DNA of 64,000 nucleotides from Achromobacter pestifer (GCF_902859625.1 NZ_CADIJX010000001.1:62001-126000), one strand, 5' to 3'. Shown: positions 9,696 through 19,196, counted from the stretch's first letter. The notes: generated by a model not told the origin, from the sequence alone. A program made the numbers and translations.

Positions 9696-11843
9696 GTGTC
9701 CGGGGCCAATCAACACCACCTTCCGCAGATGTTGCAGCGCGGCTTTCAGGCCAAAGGCGTACGAAACCATACTTGGGTATTCAAAGTTGGTGGCTCTCCA
9801 GCGTTGGAACGGATCGACAGCATTGGTGCCGACGAATTCTTCTATTCGGAGCCATCCGCCAACGGGGAAGACACGCTCGATGACCGGATCACTACCTATG
9901 AGAGCGAGCGCCTCGGCGTGTTGCTTCACAATCTGAAGAAGGCAGCTGCAGCGCCTTCCCCGCAGGAAGCCGCCGAGATCGTCGCGCATTTTGCGGTTCG
10001 TTCTGGGCATTTTCGGAGGGTCATGACTGGGGGTGTGACGGCGTTGGGCCAGGGCGCGGCCGCTCTTTTGGCGGAGCCGGGGGTAATGTTTCGCTTCATT
10101 GGTTTCGACCAAGAGAAGCCAACAGAGCAGTTCACCAATGTTGCCCAGGATATATGGGACGATCATCCTCAATTGGAGGAAATCGGCATCCCGAAAGCTG
10201 TAATTACTCGTATGATGTTCGCCTTAGGCAGGGAGTCATTCGGGGCAAACTCGCTGCAGGTGGCTGCGTCCCTTAAGGCCTTGGGTGATCACGTGGCGGC
10301 ACAGGCGGGGCATGTGGTCCGAAACGCCCACAACAAAGCGCTTGCCGAAGATTTTCTGGGCGGAGCTAGGAAGAAGGTACTAGAAACTTTCGTTTGGGAT
10401 CTAACAGATGTTCCTCAGCCCGGCGTAATTCTTCCGGATTGCGGTGTGATAGCTATCACCTCTACTGGCGAGCCACTGCCTCTGATGCTGGCAGACCCAG
10501 ACAAGTTGGTGGGTGTGGTCGCCCCGATTTCATCCCGGCGGCTGCTGTTGGGACGGACGCATAGCGAGAATCCATTCGATATGGAGGCCATTAACCGGCA
10601 ACTCGCAGCGTGTAGTGACGAGTTCTTCATTGCGGCATCGGACGCGCGGGAATTCGTCGCCCTTTTGGACCTGATCAGTAGACGATCCCGCGTCGTGATC
10701 GACGAGGCGCTGGTTGATGCCTTCAAGGACTATGAGCCGGCCCCTTCCAGGGAGGCTAGTGAACTGCAGCCCCCTAAGGAAGTTTCCTCGATCCAAACTA
10801 AGCAGGAGAACTTTGGTGGCTTCGGCTATCAAATAACCTTTTCCGGCTGTGGAGACGAGGAGTCAATCCAGCCGGTTTCCACGAAAGTCCAATATCTCGT
10901 CAGCACTCTCAGTTCGTTGATTCCGCTTTCCCGGTTAGACGGAATTACATTCGCGGCAGACTACCCGGCTGCGCTTATGGAACTTGACCGAGGTATACCG
11001 GGTATCAGACCGCCAACCACCGTTCCACCAAGTGAGGGTGTGGGCATTGCGCAAGCACCCCTTGTGATGCGTGGCGGTATCGTCAAAGCACGCGTTATCG
11101 CTCAGGCCTCGGTCGGGCTTGGCCTAGTGAGTCAGGATGCCGAGCAAATTACTTCTGCAGTTTATACCCTCGCACACCAGTTGGCTCTCGTTGCCATGGT
11201 GCACTACACAGACTCGGCTCTGCCGGGCACATTGCTTCAACCCGTCACTGGCGCTTTGAATCAATTGCTCTACGGTGCCGTTAGCGCTGCGCCGGACAGC
11301 TATTTTGCGGGGCGTTTTTCCGCTCCCTATGCTCCGGACTATACGACCCAAATCTATCGGGAACTGGTGCTTGAGGCGCATCGACGCTTGCAGGAGGCCA
11401 TTCCATCCCAGCGCTTAGCTTATCGGTTCCACGGCGACATGGGCCGCTTGCTCGAAGCTATCTTGCCGTTGGTGAGATCGTTCTTACATCATGCCGCCAC
11501 CATGGCTGGGCATTGCGCAGGTCTTGATCCACCGCTTGCTGTGGCCGGAACCGAGTGGGCACAGGAATTGGAACGCGGGGGGCTCGGGGCCTGGCTCGTT
11601 ACTTTTCAGAACGATCTGGAAAAATTTGCCGGCCGCGTTGGAGAATGGCAGTCGTTCAATGAGTTTTACGATTTCACCAAGCACGCAGAACGGATTCTCT
11701 GGCAGTTCCAAATCATCCCTTGGGAAAAGGAGAATGGTGAGGTCTACGTGACTATTCCGTTGGCAGTGGATGCTCATGCACTCCAGCTTATCGAGGCTAC
11801 GACGGCGAAAGATGCTAAACCCCAAAGCGATTTGCCAGATTAG
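9696..11843 (+). CDS. DUF4238-like island protein of unknown function
   Basis: A 715-aa cytoplasmic protein with no signal peptide or membrane span. Its N-terminus (HHLPQ near residue 7, then a WVFKVGG strand and an FFYSE motif) resembles DUF4238 proteins, which are often found in accessory and defence islands. The remaining ~600 residues are not recognised. The start is GTG at 9696, preceded by GGAGG with a 5-nt spacer; an ATG at 9692 is in another frame. It is the last island gene before the right repeat. A defence role is guilt by association only. Confidence 0.65.
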   Translation: MSGANQHHLPQMLQRGFQAKGVRNHTWVFKVGGSPALERIDSIGADEFFYSEPSANGEDTLDDRITTYESERLGVLLHNLKKAAAAPSPQEAAEIVAHFAVRSGHFRRVMTGGVTALGQGAAALLAEPGVMFRFIGFDQEKPTEQFTNVAQDIWDDHPQLEEIGIPKAVITRMMFALGRESFGANSLQVAASLKALGDHVAAQAGHVVRNAHNKALAEDFLGGARKKVLETFVWDLTDVPQPGVILPDCGVIAITSTGEPLPLMLADPDKLVGVVAPISSRRLLLGRTHSENPFDMEAINRQLAACSDEFFIAASDAREFVALLDLISRRSRVVIDEALVDAFKDYEPAPSREASELQPPKEVSSIQTKQENFGGFGYQITFSGCGDEESIQPVSTKVQYLVSTLSSLIPLSRLDGITFAADYPAALMELDRGIPGIRPPTTVPPSEGVGIAQAPLVMRGGIVKARVIAQASVGLGLVSQDAEQITSAVYTLAHQLALVAMVHYTDSALPGTLLQPVTGALNQLLYGAVSAAPDSYFAGRFSAPYAPDYTTQIYRELVLEAHRRLQEAIPSQRLAYRFHGDMGRLLEAILPLVRSFLHHAATMAGHCAGLDPPLAVAGTEWAQELERGGLGAWLVTFQNDLEKFAGRVGEWQSFNEFYDFTKHAERILWQFQIIPWEKENGEVYVTIPLAVDAHALQLIEATTAKDAKPQSDLPD

Positions 11844-11948
11844 CATCGAGATAAGGTATTCCCGGCCGTTACGGTATCAATGACGGGTTGAGACTGACTC
11901 ATCCTCCGGAAAGTCTTGTTTTATGCGGGTTTACGCCGCTTGTTGACA

Positions 11949-12020
11949 ATTGAGTGGGAGTGATCCCGCGGGTCCGTTGAGGTAAACGAAAAGGGCGCTT
12001 TGGCGCTCTTTTCATTTGGC
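11949..12020. repeat. Right direct repeat (att-like) of guaA island
   Basis: This partner of 3581-3652 has the same 18-nt core and a second copy of the guaA-type terminator (hairpin 11988-12014). Sequence beyond it is taken as the original chromosome downstream of guaA. The bases 11844-11948 between the DUF4238-like gene and this repeat hold no gene I can support. From 12021 to the LysR stop at 12187 I see only the CTGACAC motif at 12047-12065. Confidence 0.8.
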
Positions 12021-12186
12021 AGCCGATGTCCCGCGCTCTCATGTGCGATAAATGTAGCCTGACACGTGTGGTGCTCGCTGGTGCCGTGGCGGCCGGTGAT
12101 CGAACCGCGTCTGGGGCAGCAGGTCGCCGCGACGGTGCGTGGCGACGGCGTGTCGTGAGAGATCAGGCGGCAACGCGGTCTTTCAA

Positions 12187-13086
12187 TTATCTGACCGATC
12201 CCACCGGAAACAGATGTTCAGCCATGAAATCAACGAACGCCCGGACTCTGGGCAACAGTTGCCGATTGGACGGCCACAATAGCCAAAAGGTGCTGGACGA
12301 ACCGGCCCATTCGTCTAGCACCGTCACCAGTTCTCCGCGATCCAGGGCCGGCCTGACCGAGAAGTCCGGCAGGTAGGCAATGCCGTGGCCCTGGATCGCC
12401 ATATGCCGCAGGGTCTCAAGGTGATTGCTCGTCATGCTTGGCGCGGGGCGCATGTCGGCGTCCTCGTCACCACGCAGCAGGCTCCATTTTTCCAGCAGGC
12501 CGGTGCTTGGGATGCGATGCAGCAGGCAAGCGTGCCGGGCGATGTCCTCGGGCCGTTCAGGCGTGCCATGCCGCTCAAAATAGTCTGGTGCGCCCACGCA
12601 GACAAAGCGGCTGACCCCCAGGCGCTTGCTCATCAGGCGGGAATCGCTCAAGTCTCCGGTGCGCACTACCGCATCGAAACCTTCGTCCACGACGTCCACC
12701 AGCCGATCGCTGAAATCCAGGTCGAGTTCGATCTGCGGATAGTGGTTGGCAAAGGCCGACAACACCGGCCACATCAATCCGCTGACCAGCGGCAGGCTCA
12801 CCCTTAGTCGGCCTTGCGGGCTTGCCGTCGTGCTGGCCAGTTCATTCTCGGCCGCCGCGATCTCGGCAAGGATACGCTGGCAACGGTCGAGAAACAGCGC
12901 GCCTTCCGCTGTGAGGCTCACGCTGCGGGTACTGCGCTGGAACAGGCGCACGCCCAGCTTCTGCTCCAGCCGCGCCACGCCCTTGCTGACCGCCGACGCG
13001 GATATACCCAACCGCTGTCCCGCTGCCGCGAAGCTGCGCAATTCAGCCACCTGCACAAAGATCGTCATGCCGCTGTGGCTATCCAT
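12187..13086 (-). CDS. LysR-family regulator of the adjacent MFS exporter
   Basis: A 299-aa LysR-type regulator with an N-terminal winged HTH (about 5-62, with FAAAGQRLGISASAVSKG) and a C-terminal substrate domain of periplasmic-binding fold. An upstream TTG at 13098 is in frame, but GGAGG lies between it and the ATG at 13086, so the ATG is the start. It is divergent from the MFS gene with a 190-nt spacer containing repeated AGTCATG sequences, the usual arrangement for a LysR protein controlling its neighbour. The inducer is unknown. Confidence 0.88.
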   Translation of the reverse strand: MDSHSGMTIFVQVAELRSFAAAGQRLGISASAVSKGVARLEQKLGVRLFQRSTRSVSLTAEGALFLDRCQRILAEIAAAENELASTTASPQGRLRVSLPLVSGLMWPVLSAFANHYPQIELDLDFSDRLVDVVDEGFDAVVRTGDLSDSRLMSKRLGVSRFVCVGAPDYFERHGTPERPEDIARHACLLHRIPSTGLLEKWSLLRGDEDADMRPAPSMTSNHLETLRHMAIQGHGIAYLPDFSVRPALDRGELVTVLDEWAGSSSTFWLLWPSNRQLLPRVRAFVDFMAEHLFPVGSVR

Positions 13087-13276
13087 CTCACCCTCCAATT
13101 GATGACCAATCAGTCATGTTAGTCATGATAGTTGGCCTATTTTTCCATGAATAGTTCCTTCGTATCATCAGTCATTCAATAGGGCCGTCGCGGCATTGCC
13201 GCTACAGCCCTGAATCCGATGGCGAGTCACTCTCAGCGGAAGCCGGGAGCGACTCGCCATCTTTAAGGGATACCCG

Positions 13277-14812
13277 ATGAGTACCACCACCACCGCATCT
13301 GCGTCGGACGCGAGGGATCATAAGACCCCGCTGATCGTGACAGGCTGCCTGACCGCTGCGGTCATTCCGTTGAGCATCGCCGGCCCCGCCGTCGTCGTAC
13401 CCTCGATCAACCAGGCGCTTGGCGGCAGCGCGGTCGAGCTGACCTGGATCATCAACGCCTACATCCTGACCTACGGCAGTGCGACACTGGCCGCAGGCAG
13501 CCTGGCCGACACCTATGGGCGCAAGCGGGTCTGGCTGTCGGGCATGCTGTTGTTCGCCTTGATAACAGCGGCGATTCCCTTCATGCCGTCCGTGCTCTGG
13601 ATCGACATCTTGCGACTCATCCAGGGACTGGGCGCGGCAGCTGCCTTTGCGGGCGCGATGGCTGCGCTGACGCAGGAGTTCGACGGGCACGCCCGCACGC
13701 GCGTATTCAGCCTGATCGGTACGACTTTTGGCGCTGGGGCGGCATTCGGCCCATTCCTGGCCGGACTGCTCATTGACACGCTGGGATGGCAATGGGTGTT
13801 CTTTCTACCGGCGCTGGTCGCCTTGCTGGCATCCGCACTCATTGCAGCATTTGCCTGCGAGACACGCGATCCCGACGCCACGAGACTGGACTGGCCCGGC
13901 GCCATCAGCTTCACCACCGGTCTGGCCGTGCTGACCTACGGCATCATCCTTGCCCCCGAGCGGGGCTGGAGCCATGCCTGGGTATTGGCTTGCCTGGCGA
14001 GCGCCGCCATGTTGCTGGCCGCCTTTGTCGTCATCGAACGGCGGCAGGCCAAGCCCATGCTCGACCTGTCTCTGTTCGCCAATGCCCGGTTCGTCGGAGT
14101 GCAGGTGCTGGCGATTGCGCCAGCCTATGCGTACATCGTGCTGTTGGTCATGCTGCCAGCCCGATTCATCGGGGTCGAAGGGTACAGCGCACTGGCTGCC
14201 GGGCAGATGATGATTGCATTGTCCGCGCCGTTGCTAGTGGTGCCCTTCATTGCCGGCCTGCTGGCGCGCTGGATCAACGTTGGCGTGCTGTCTGGCATTG
14301 GCCTCGCCATTGCGGCAGCCGGACTTGCCTGGTTGGGTTTGACGCTTTCCGGCGATGCGCAAAGTGCGCGTTTGCTGGCGATGCTGGTGATTGGCATCGG
14401 CATCGGCCTGCCTTGGGGGTTGATGGATGGTTTGGCCGTGAGCGTTGTTCCCAAGGAACGGGCGGGCATGGCCGCCGGAATCTTCAATGCGGTACGCCTG
14501 GCCGGCGACGGAATGGCCATCGCCGTTGTGGGGGCCATGATGTCCGCCAACATTCTTTCTGGACTGGTGGCTTCAGTGCCGAATGGCACATCAGGGCAAG
14601 TGGCGAATGCCGACCTGGTCGAAGCATCGAGCCGGTTGGCGATGAGCGATCTACAGAATGCCCTGGTGCATTTGCCGACGGCTGGACGGTCGCTGCTATT
14701 GCAAGCATACGAAGGCGCATTCCGTTTTCAGCTTCTTGTCCTGGCGGGTGCTGCGGCAGCGACGGCGATCCTGGTGCTTGTGCTGTTGGGCAGGGTAAGA
14801 CGGCATGACTGA
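13277..14812 (+). CDS. MFS drug/solute exporter, 14-TM DHA2-like
   Basis: A 511-aa inner-membrane protein with repeated hydrophobic segments consistent with 14 spans. The MFS loop motif after TM2 is visible as GSLADTYGRKRVW, and motif C-like Gly/Pro-rich spacing (GTTFGAGAAFGPFLAGLL) follows in TM5. Such proteins use the proton gradient to export drugs or small organics. It is paralogous to the gene at 62330-63844 along its whole length. The substrate cannot be told from sequence. It is probably controlled by the divergent LysR gene. Confidence 0.88.
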   Translation: MSTTTTASASDARDHKTPLIVTGCLTAAVIPLSIAGPAVVVPSINQALGGSAVELTWIINAYILTYGSATLAAGSLADTYGRKRVWLSGMLLFALITAAIPFMPSVLWIDILRLIQGLGAAAAFAGAMAALTQEFDGHARTRVFSLIGTTFGAGAAFGPFLAGLLIDTLGWQWVFFLPALVALLASALIAAFACETRDPDATRLDWPGAISFTTGLAVLTYGIILAPERGWSHAWVLACLASAAMLLAAFVVIERRQAKPMLDLSLFANARFVGVQVLAIAPAYAYIVLLVMLPARFIGVEGYSALAAGQMMIALSAPLLVVPFIAGLLARWINVGVLSGIGLAIAAAGLAWLGLTLSGDAQSARLLAMLVIGIGIGLPWGLMDGLAVSVVPKERAGMAAGIFNAVRLAGDGMAIAVVGAMMSANILSGLVASVPNGTSGQVANADLVEASSRLAMSDLQNALVHLPTAGRSLLLQAYEGAFRFQLLVLAGAAAATAILVLVLLGRVRRHD

Positions 14813-14829
14813 TCGCAATGGAGAACAGG

Positions 14830-14879
14830 GTGTCAAACTGCATTTGCGCCGATGCCAGCGCATAAATGCAGTCTGACAC
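14830..14879. repeat. REP-like palindromic element
   Basis: Arms GTGTCAAACTGCATTTGCGC (14830-14849) and its near-complement ending in TGCAGTCTGACAC (14858-14879) form a long imperfect hairpin. Single arms of the same type are seen at 3733-3751 and 12045-12065. It lies just after the MFS stop, like an extragenic palindromic repeat. Confidence 0.6.
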
Positions 14880-14910
14880 GATGGTGCTGGCGGTAGACCT
14901 TGCAATAAGA

Positions 14911-14945
14911 ACGGGAGGCTCGAATTCGAGCCTCCCGTTTTTTTG
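14911..14945 (+). terminator. Strong Rho-independent terminator
   Basis: A perfect inverted repeat, ACGGGAGGCTCGA with its complement, is followed by seven or eight T. It ends transcription from the MFS gene. The following stretch to 15154 shows no further gene. Confidence 0.85.
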
Positions 14946-15154
14946 TTCGGACTAAAGCGCTCTCGCCAAGCCGCACTCGCTCATCACCAGCAAACTAGGG
15001 TTATCCGGGATTCTTTATGCTTAAAGTTTTGTGAAGAATGAGCGGCAGATGCAGGGCTGCCGCCGCGATGAGGCATCAAGGCGGTTCACCGGGGGTGCGG
15101 CACCTGACGCACCGTACGCAGGATCGCGCGGTGGCGCCCTACAAGGAGAATCGC

Positions 15155-16138
15155 ATGCTGCTGCGTAGACATTGCCTGGCCATGATGATGCTGGCGCTGA
15201 CTGGCTGGGCGACGGGCAGCCATGCGCAAACGCCGTCTCAGGCCTGGCCCGTCAAGCCGGTGCGCCTGGTTGTGGGGCTGGCCCCTGGCGGGCTGGTCGA
15301 CATGCTGGCGCGCACGGTGCAGCCGCATTTGGCCGAGGCCTTGAAGCAGACCGTTATCGTGGAGAATCGGGGCGGCGCGGGCGGCAACGTGGCGGGGGCC
15401 GAGGTCGTGCGAAACGGCGGAGACAACCATACCTTCTTGCTCAATCCCTCGACGACGGAGTCGGTCAACCCGCTGATGTTCGCCAGCATGCCGTTCGATC
15501 CGCAGCGGGACCTGCGGCCGGTCGCCTTGTTGGCCAACAGCCAGTTGTTCCTGTTCGTCCGGTCCTCGCTGGGCGTCGATACGCTCGAAGCGTTCGTCGA
15601 ATACGCGCGCAAACAGTCCAATCCGCTCAACTACGGGTCGGCCGGCAACGGCACGACGCCGCATCTGGCTGGCGAGCTGCTCAAGCAGGCTACCGGCATG
15701 CAGGCGACCCATGCGCCGTATCGCGGCGTGGCGCCGGCGATACAAGACCTGGCCGCGGGCCAGATCGACTTTGCGTTTGGACCGGCCACGGTCTTTCCCA
15801 TGGTGCAAGCGGGCAAGCTGAAGGTGCTGGCGGTGGCGAGCCGCCAACGGGCTGCCGTGGCGCCCGACATACGAACCTTTTCCGAGGCGGGCATTGACGG
15901 CGTTTTCGCGGACAGCCTGTTTGGCGTGTATGCCGCCGCCGGCACCCGCGATGATGTGGTCGATCGCATGAACGGCGAAATCAACAAGGTGCTGGCACGG
16001 CCGGAGATCAAAGCGCGGTTCCTGGATGCCGGCGCCGAGGCGCTACCTCTGAGCGCGGCCGACTATGCCGCGCGGGTGCAGGACGAGAAGAAATTGTTCG
16101 CGCCGTTGATGAAGTCGTTGGGGTTGAAGGAACAGTAG
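15155..16138 (+). CDS. Bug-family tripartite tricarboxylate receptor (TctC-like)
   Basis: A 327-aa periplasmic binding protein with a signal peptide (two Arg, a hydrophobic core, then cleavage after SHA near residue 25). The mature part begins with the family pattern WPVKPVRLVVGLAPGG and has the later YGSAGNGTTPHLAGELL segment that contacts the carboxylate ligand. The ATG at 15155 is preceded by AAGGAG. Bug receptors are greatly expanded in Bordetella and Achromobacter and usually bind carboxylates or amino acids. No TctAB membrane genes are adjacent, so this is an orphan receptor. Confidence 0.9.
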   Translation: MLLRRHCLAMMMLALTGWATGSHAQTPSQAWPVKPVRLVVGLAPGGLVDMLARTVQPHLAEALKQTVIVENRGGAGGNVAGAEVVRNGGDNHTFLLNPSTTESVNPLMFASMPFDPQRDLRPVALLANSQLFLFVRSSLGVDTLEAFVEYARKQSNPLNYGSAGNGTTPHLAGELLKQATGMQATHAPYRGVAPAIQDLAAGQIDFAFGPATVFPMVQAGKLKVLAVASRQRAAVAPDIRTFSEAGIDGVFADSLFGVYAAAGTRDDVVDRMNGEINKVLARPEIKARFLDAGAEALPLSAADYAARVQDEKKLFAPLMKSLGLKEQ

Positions 16139-16244
16139 ATAGAACAACGATAAGACGGCCGCCTGGACGCCGCTGCCGCAGCCGTAGCTTGCGACGGATG
16201 CCGTTCCGTAGGTGGCAACCTACGTTAGGACGGGTCACATAAGT

Positions 16245-16271
16245 GAAAAAAGGCGCCGAGGCGCCTTTTTC
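16245..16271. terminator. Bidirectional terminator
   Basis: An AAAAAAGGCGCC / GGCGCCTTTTT hairpin has an A-run on one side and a T-run on the other. It lies between the convergent Bug-receptor and MesD genes. Confidence 0.85.
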
Positions 16272-16359
16272 ATGGGTGAGGGGGCTGCGGTGGGTGAAAC
16301 CGTAGTCTTGCTTCTTATCGCTTTAACCTCTTCGCACCCCTTACCGCTTTAGCTCAGCA

Positions 16360-17388
16360 TCAGCCCAGCAGTTCCTTGCGAACAATCTCCGCGCCTTCGC
16401 TCAGCGCCAGCAACTTGCCTTTCGCAATGGCGCGGGACAACGGCGCCATGCCGCAGTTCGTGCACGGATACAGCTTGTCGGCGTCCACAAACTTCAGCGC
16501 CTTCCTCAGCGTATTGGCCACTTCTTCCGGCGTTTCAATCTTGTCGCTGGCCACGTCGATGGCGCCGACCATCACTTTCTTGCCGCGAACCAGTTCGAGC
16601 AGATCGATTGGCACATGCGAGTTGTGGCATTCCAGCGAGATGATGTCGATATTGGATTTTTGCAGCTTGGGGAACGATTCCTCGTACTGACGCCATTCCG
16701 AACCCAGCGTCTTCTTCCAGTCGGTGTTGGCCTTGATGCCGTAGCCGTAGCAGATGTGCACGGCGGTTTCGCACTTCAACCCTTCGATGGCGCGTTCCAG
16801 GGTGGCGATGCCCCAGTCGTTGACTTCGTCGAAGAAGACGTTGAAGGCCGGCTCGTCGAACTGGATGATGTCGACGCCGGCGGCTTCCAGTTCGCGGGCT
16901 TCCTGGTTCAGGATCTTGGCGAATTCCCAGGCCAGCTTTTCGCGGCTCTTGTAGTGGGCGTCGTACAGCGTGTCGATCATCGTCATGGGGCCGGGCAGGG
17001 CCCATTTGATGGGCTGCTTGGTCTGCTGGCGCAGGAACTTGGCGTCCTCGACGAAAACGGGCTTCTGGCGGCTCACGGCGCCCACGACGGTCGGCACGCT
17101 CGCGTCATAGCGATCGCGAATCCTGACGGTCTCGCGTTTCTCGAAATCGACGCCATCGAGATGCTCGATGAACGTGGTGACGAAGTGCTGACGGGTTTGC
17201 TCGCCGTCGCTGACGATATCAATGCCGGCATGTTGTTGTTCTTGCAGCGCCAAGCGCAGGGCGTCTTGCTTGCCTTCGACCAGCTCCTGATCTTCCAATT
17301 TCCACGGGGACCACAGCTTTTCGGGCTGGGCAAGCCAGGAGGGCTTGGGCAAGCTGCCGGCGGTCGAGGTGGGCAGTAGTTTTTTCAT
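16360..17388 (-). CDS. mesD: Core-MetE methionine synthase, MesD type
   Basis: A 342-aa protein equivalent to the C-terminal catalytic barrel of cobalamin-independent methionine synthase; it lacks the N-terminal folate domain. Zinc ligands are visible as H211 and C213 (HICYGYG) and C312 (CTNCGMAPLSR), and the homocysteine region QFDEPAF is at 176-182. Among folate-independent core-MetE families, this one pairs with the DUF1852 protein MesX, which is encoded immediately upstream. MesD makes methionine from homocysteine with a methyl donor other than methyl-THF, and is reported to need MesX and oxygen. The ATG at 17388 matches the family start; the longer frame overlaps mesX. Confidence 0.85.
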   Translation of the reverse strand: MKKLLPTSTAGSLPKPSWLAQPEKLWSPWKLEDQELVEGKQDALRLALQEQQHAGIDIVSDGEQTRQHFVTTFIEHLDGVDFEKRETVRIRDRYDASVPTVVGAVSRQKPVFVEDAKFLRQQTKQPIKWALPGPMTMIDTLYDAHYKSREKLAWEFAKILNQEARELEAAGVDIIQFDEPAFNVFFDEVNDWGIATLERAIEGLKCETAVHICYGYGIKANTDWKKTLGSEWRQYEESFPKLQKSNIDIISLECHNSHVPIDLLELVRGKKVMVGAIDVASDKIETPEEVANTLRKALKFVDADKLYPCTNCGMAPLSRAIAKGKLLALSEGAEIVRKELLG

Positions 17389-17416
17389 GATCTGTAATCT
17401 TGTCTGTTTTGAGTGA

Positions 17417-18400
17417 TTAGAGGGCGTAGTTGGCAGCCCAGCTTTCCAGCGTCTTTGCGTAAGGCTTGATGAAGTGCTCTTCGGTGAACTTCCCTTGCTT
17501 GACGGCCAGCTGGCTGCGTTCTTCGCGGTCATAGACAATCTGCGTCACCGAGTAATCCTGGTTCTTCAGGCTCGGTTGATAGAGCTTGCCTGCTGCGGAA
17601 TTGGCGTTGTAGATCTCGGGGCGGTAGATCTTCTGGAACGTCTCCATCGTGCTGATGATGCTGATCAGCTCAAGATTGGTGTAGTGGCCAAGCAAATCGC
17701 CTTGGAAATAAAAGGCCAAGGGCGCGGCACTACCCGAGGGCATGAAATAGCGGACCTGCAAGCCCATTTTTTCGAAGTACTGATCCGTCGGGGAAAATTC
17801 ATTTTGCTGATATTCCACGCCCAGGATGGGGTGCTGGTTTTCAGTCCGGTGGTAGGTCTTGCTGCTCGACGCGCTGATGCAGATGACAGGCGGCTTGCTG
17901 AAGTGCGCTTTGTAAGTACTTGAATTGACAAAGTGCTTGAACAGCTTGCCGTGCAATTCGCCGAAATTGTCGGGCGTGCTGAAGGTGGATTTATTGTTGT
18001 TGTGTTCTGACAGCAGCACGCTGAAGTCGTAGTCGCGCACGTAGGACGAGAAGTTGTTCCCCGTAATGCCCTCGATGCGTTCGTTGTTTGTCCGGTCGAC
18101 AATATTGGTTTTCAATATCTCGATCAGCGGGAAAACGTCACTGCCGCTTTCGGCGCCAATGTGCATTTCAACGGAAATGATGTCGAGTTCGACCGCGTAG
18201 CGATCGCCCTTGGGATTGTCCCAATGCGCCAAGCTATTGAAGCGCCGGTCAATCATCCGCAGGGTGTTGCGCAAATTCTCTTGGCGACTCGTTCCCCTGG
18301 CCAAATTGGCGAAGTTGGTCGTTATGCGCGTACTGTCAGATGGCTGATAGTTTTCATCAAAAGAAATGCTCTTGATGCTGAATGTGAAATCTTGGCTCAT
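17417..18400 (-). CDS. mesX: MesX, DUF1852 protein required by MesD
   Basis: A 327-aa soluble protein of the DUF1852 family, starting MSQDFTFSIKSISFDENY at the ATG at 18400. It has no signal peptide or recognised catalytic motif. DUF1852 genes sit beside core-MetE genes and are needed for MesD-type methionine synthesis, possibly for generating the methyl donor. It is the first gene of the pair; only 28 nt separate its stop from the mesD ATG, so the two form one operon. The flavin-reductase gene 120 nt upstream is on the same strand and probably co-transcribed. Confidence 0.88.
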   Translation of the reverse strand: MSQDFTFSIKSISFDENYQPSDSTRITTNFANLARGTSRQENLRNTLRMIDRRFNSLAHWDNPKGDRYAVELDIISVEMHIGAESGSDVFPLIEILKTNIVDRTNNERIEGITGNNFSSYVRDYDFSVLLSEHNNNKSTFSTPDNFGELHGKLFKHFVNSSTYKAHFSKPPVICISASSSKTYHRTENQHPILGVEYQQNEFSPTDQYFEKMGLQVRYFMPSGSAAPLAFYFQGDLLGHYTNLELISIISTMETFQKIYRPEIYNANSAAGKLYQPSLKNQDYSVTQIVYDREERSQLAVKQGKFTEEHFIKPYAKTLESWAANYAL

Positions 18401-18520
18401 GGTGATTGGGTACGCTGAATATTGCGAAAAAAATGCGGGGAATTGAAATTGGTTTGCCGCTTCGCGAACGTTATCGCCCTGCAAACGGCAATCGGACTGG
18501 CCTTGACTCAGGGCCTTGGC

Positions 18521-19102
18521 TCAGGCTGCGACCGCTTCCTCTGTGACGGCAGATCGCGGCTGGCGTATCAATTCGATCAGGGGCAATGCCCGTTCGACAG
18601 CCAGTCTGGCCCGCTCGATCAGGGCCTCGTCTTGCAGGCGGTAGCCGGCGAAATCCTTGTCGGTCGCGTAAACGCCCAGCGGCAATGTGCGCGCCTGGAA
18701 GAAGCTGAACAGCGGCCGTAATTGGTGATCGATCATCAGGGCATGGCGTTCGCTGCCGCCGGTGGCGGCCAACAAGACGGGCGTGTCGATCAAGGCGTCC
18801 TGATGAAGAAAGTCGAAGAAGTGCTTGAACAGTCCCGTGTAGGAGCCCCGGTAGACCGGGGTTGTCACCACCAGGATGTCGGCTTGCTCGACCACGCCAA
18901 GTTCCCGTTCCACCGTGTGGGGCAGTTGCGAGCGCCAGACCGCGCCAGCCAGTTGCGGGGCGAGTTGGCCAAGTTCGACCAAGTGTTGTTCGCAGGGGAC
19001 CGCGTCGGCGATCAGGTCCAACAGGTGCTCGGCCAGGGCCGCAGACTTGGAGGGGCGTTGCAGTCCGCCGGAAACGGCAACTAGACGGAGGGGACGAGTC
19101 AT
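18521..19102 (-). CDS. NAD(P)H-dependent FMN reductase (SsuE/MsuE-like)
   Basis: A 193-aa flavodoxin-like protein. It has an N-terminal SGGLQRPSKSAALAEHL phosphate-binding loop, the TTPVYRGSYTGLFKHFFDF segment typical of SsuE-type reductases, and the LLAATGGSERHALMIDHQLRPLF strand-helix. Such enzymes feed reduced flavin to an oxygen-dependent partner. Leading the mesX-mesD operon suggests that methyl-donor formation by MesX uses reduced flavin and oxygen. The ATG at 19102 is chosen because the conserved part starts MTRPLRLV; the upstream frame is open but crosses the operator region. Confidence 0.85.
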   Translation of the reverse strand: MTRPLRLVAVSGGLQRPSKSAALAEHLLDLIADAVPCEQHLVELGQLAPQLAGAVWRSQLPHTVERELGVVEQADILVVTTPVYRGSYTGLFKHFFDFLHQDALIDTPVLLAATGGSERHALMIDHQLRPLFSFFQARTLPLGVYATDKDFAGYRLQDEALIERARLAVERALPLIELIRQPRSAVTEEAVAA

Positions 19103-19196
19103 TTTTGCTTCACATGAATGGATCGACGCGGTGGCGCATCTGCTTTTGTGCAGGTGCAGCAACAAGCCGGCATCGCATACTAGGTGAGGGGATTGA

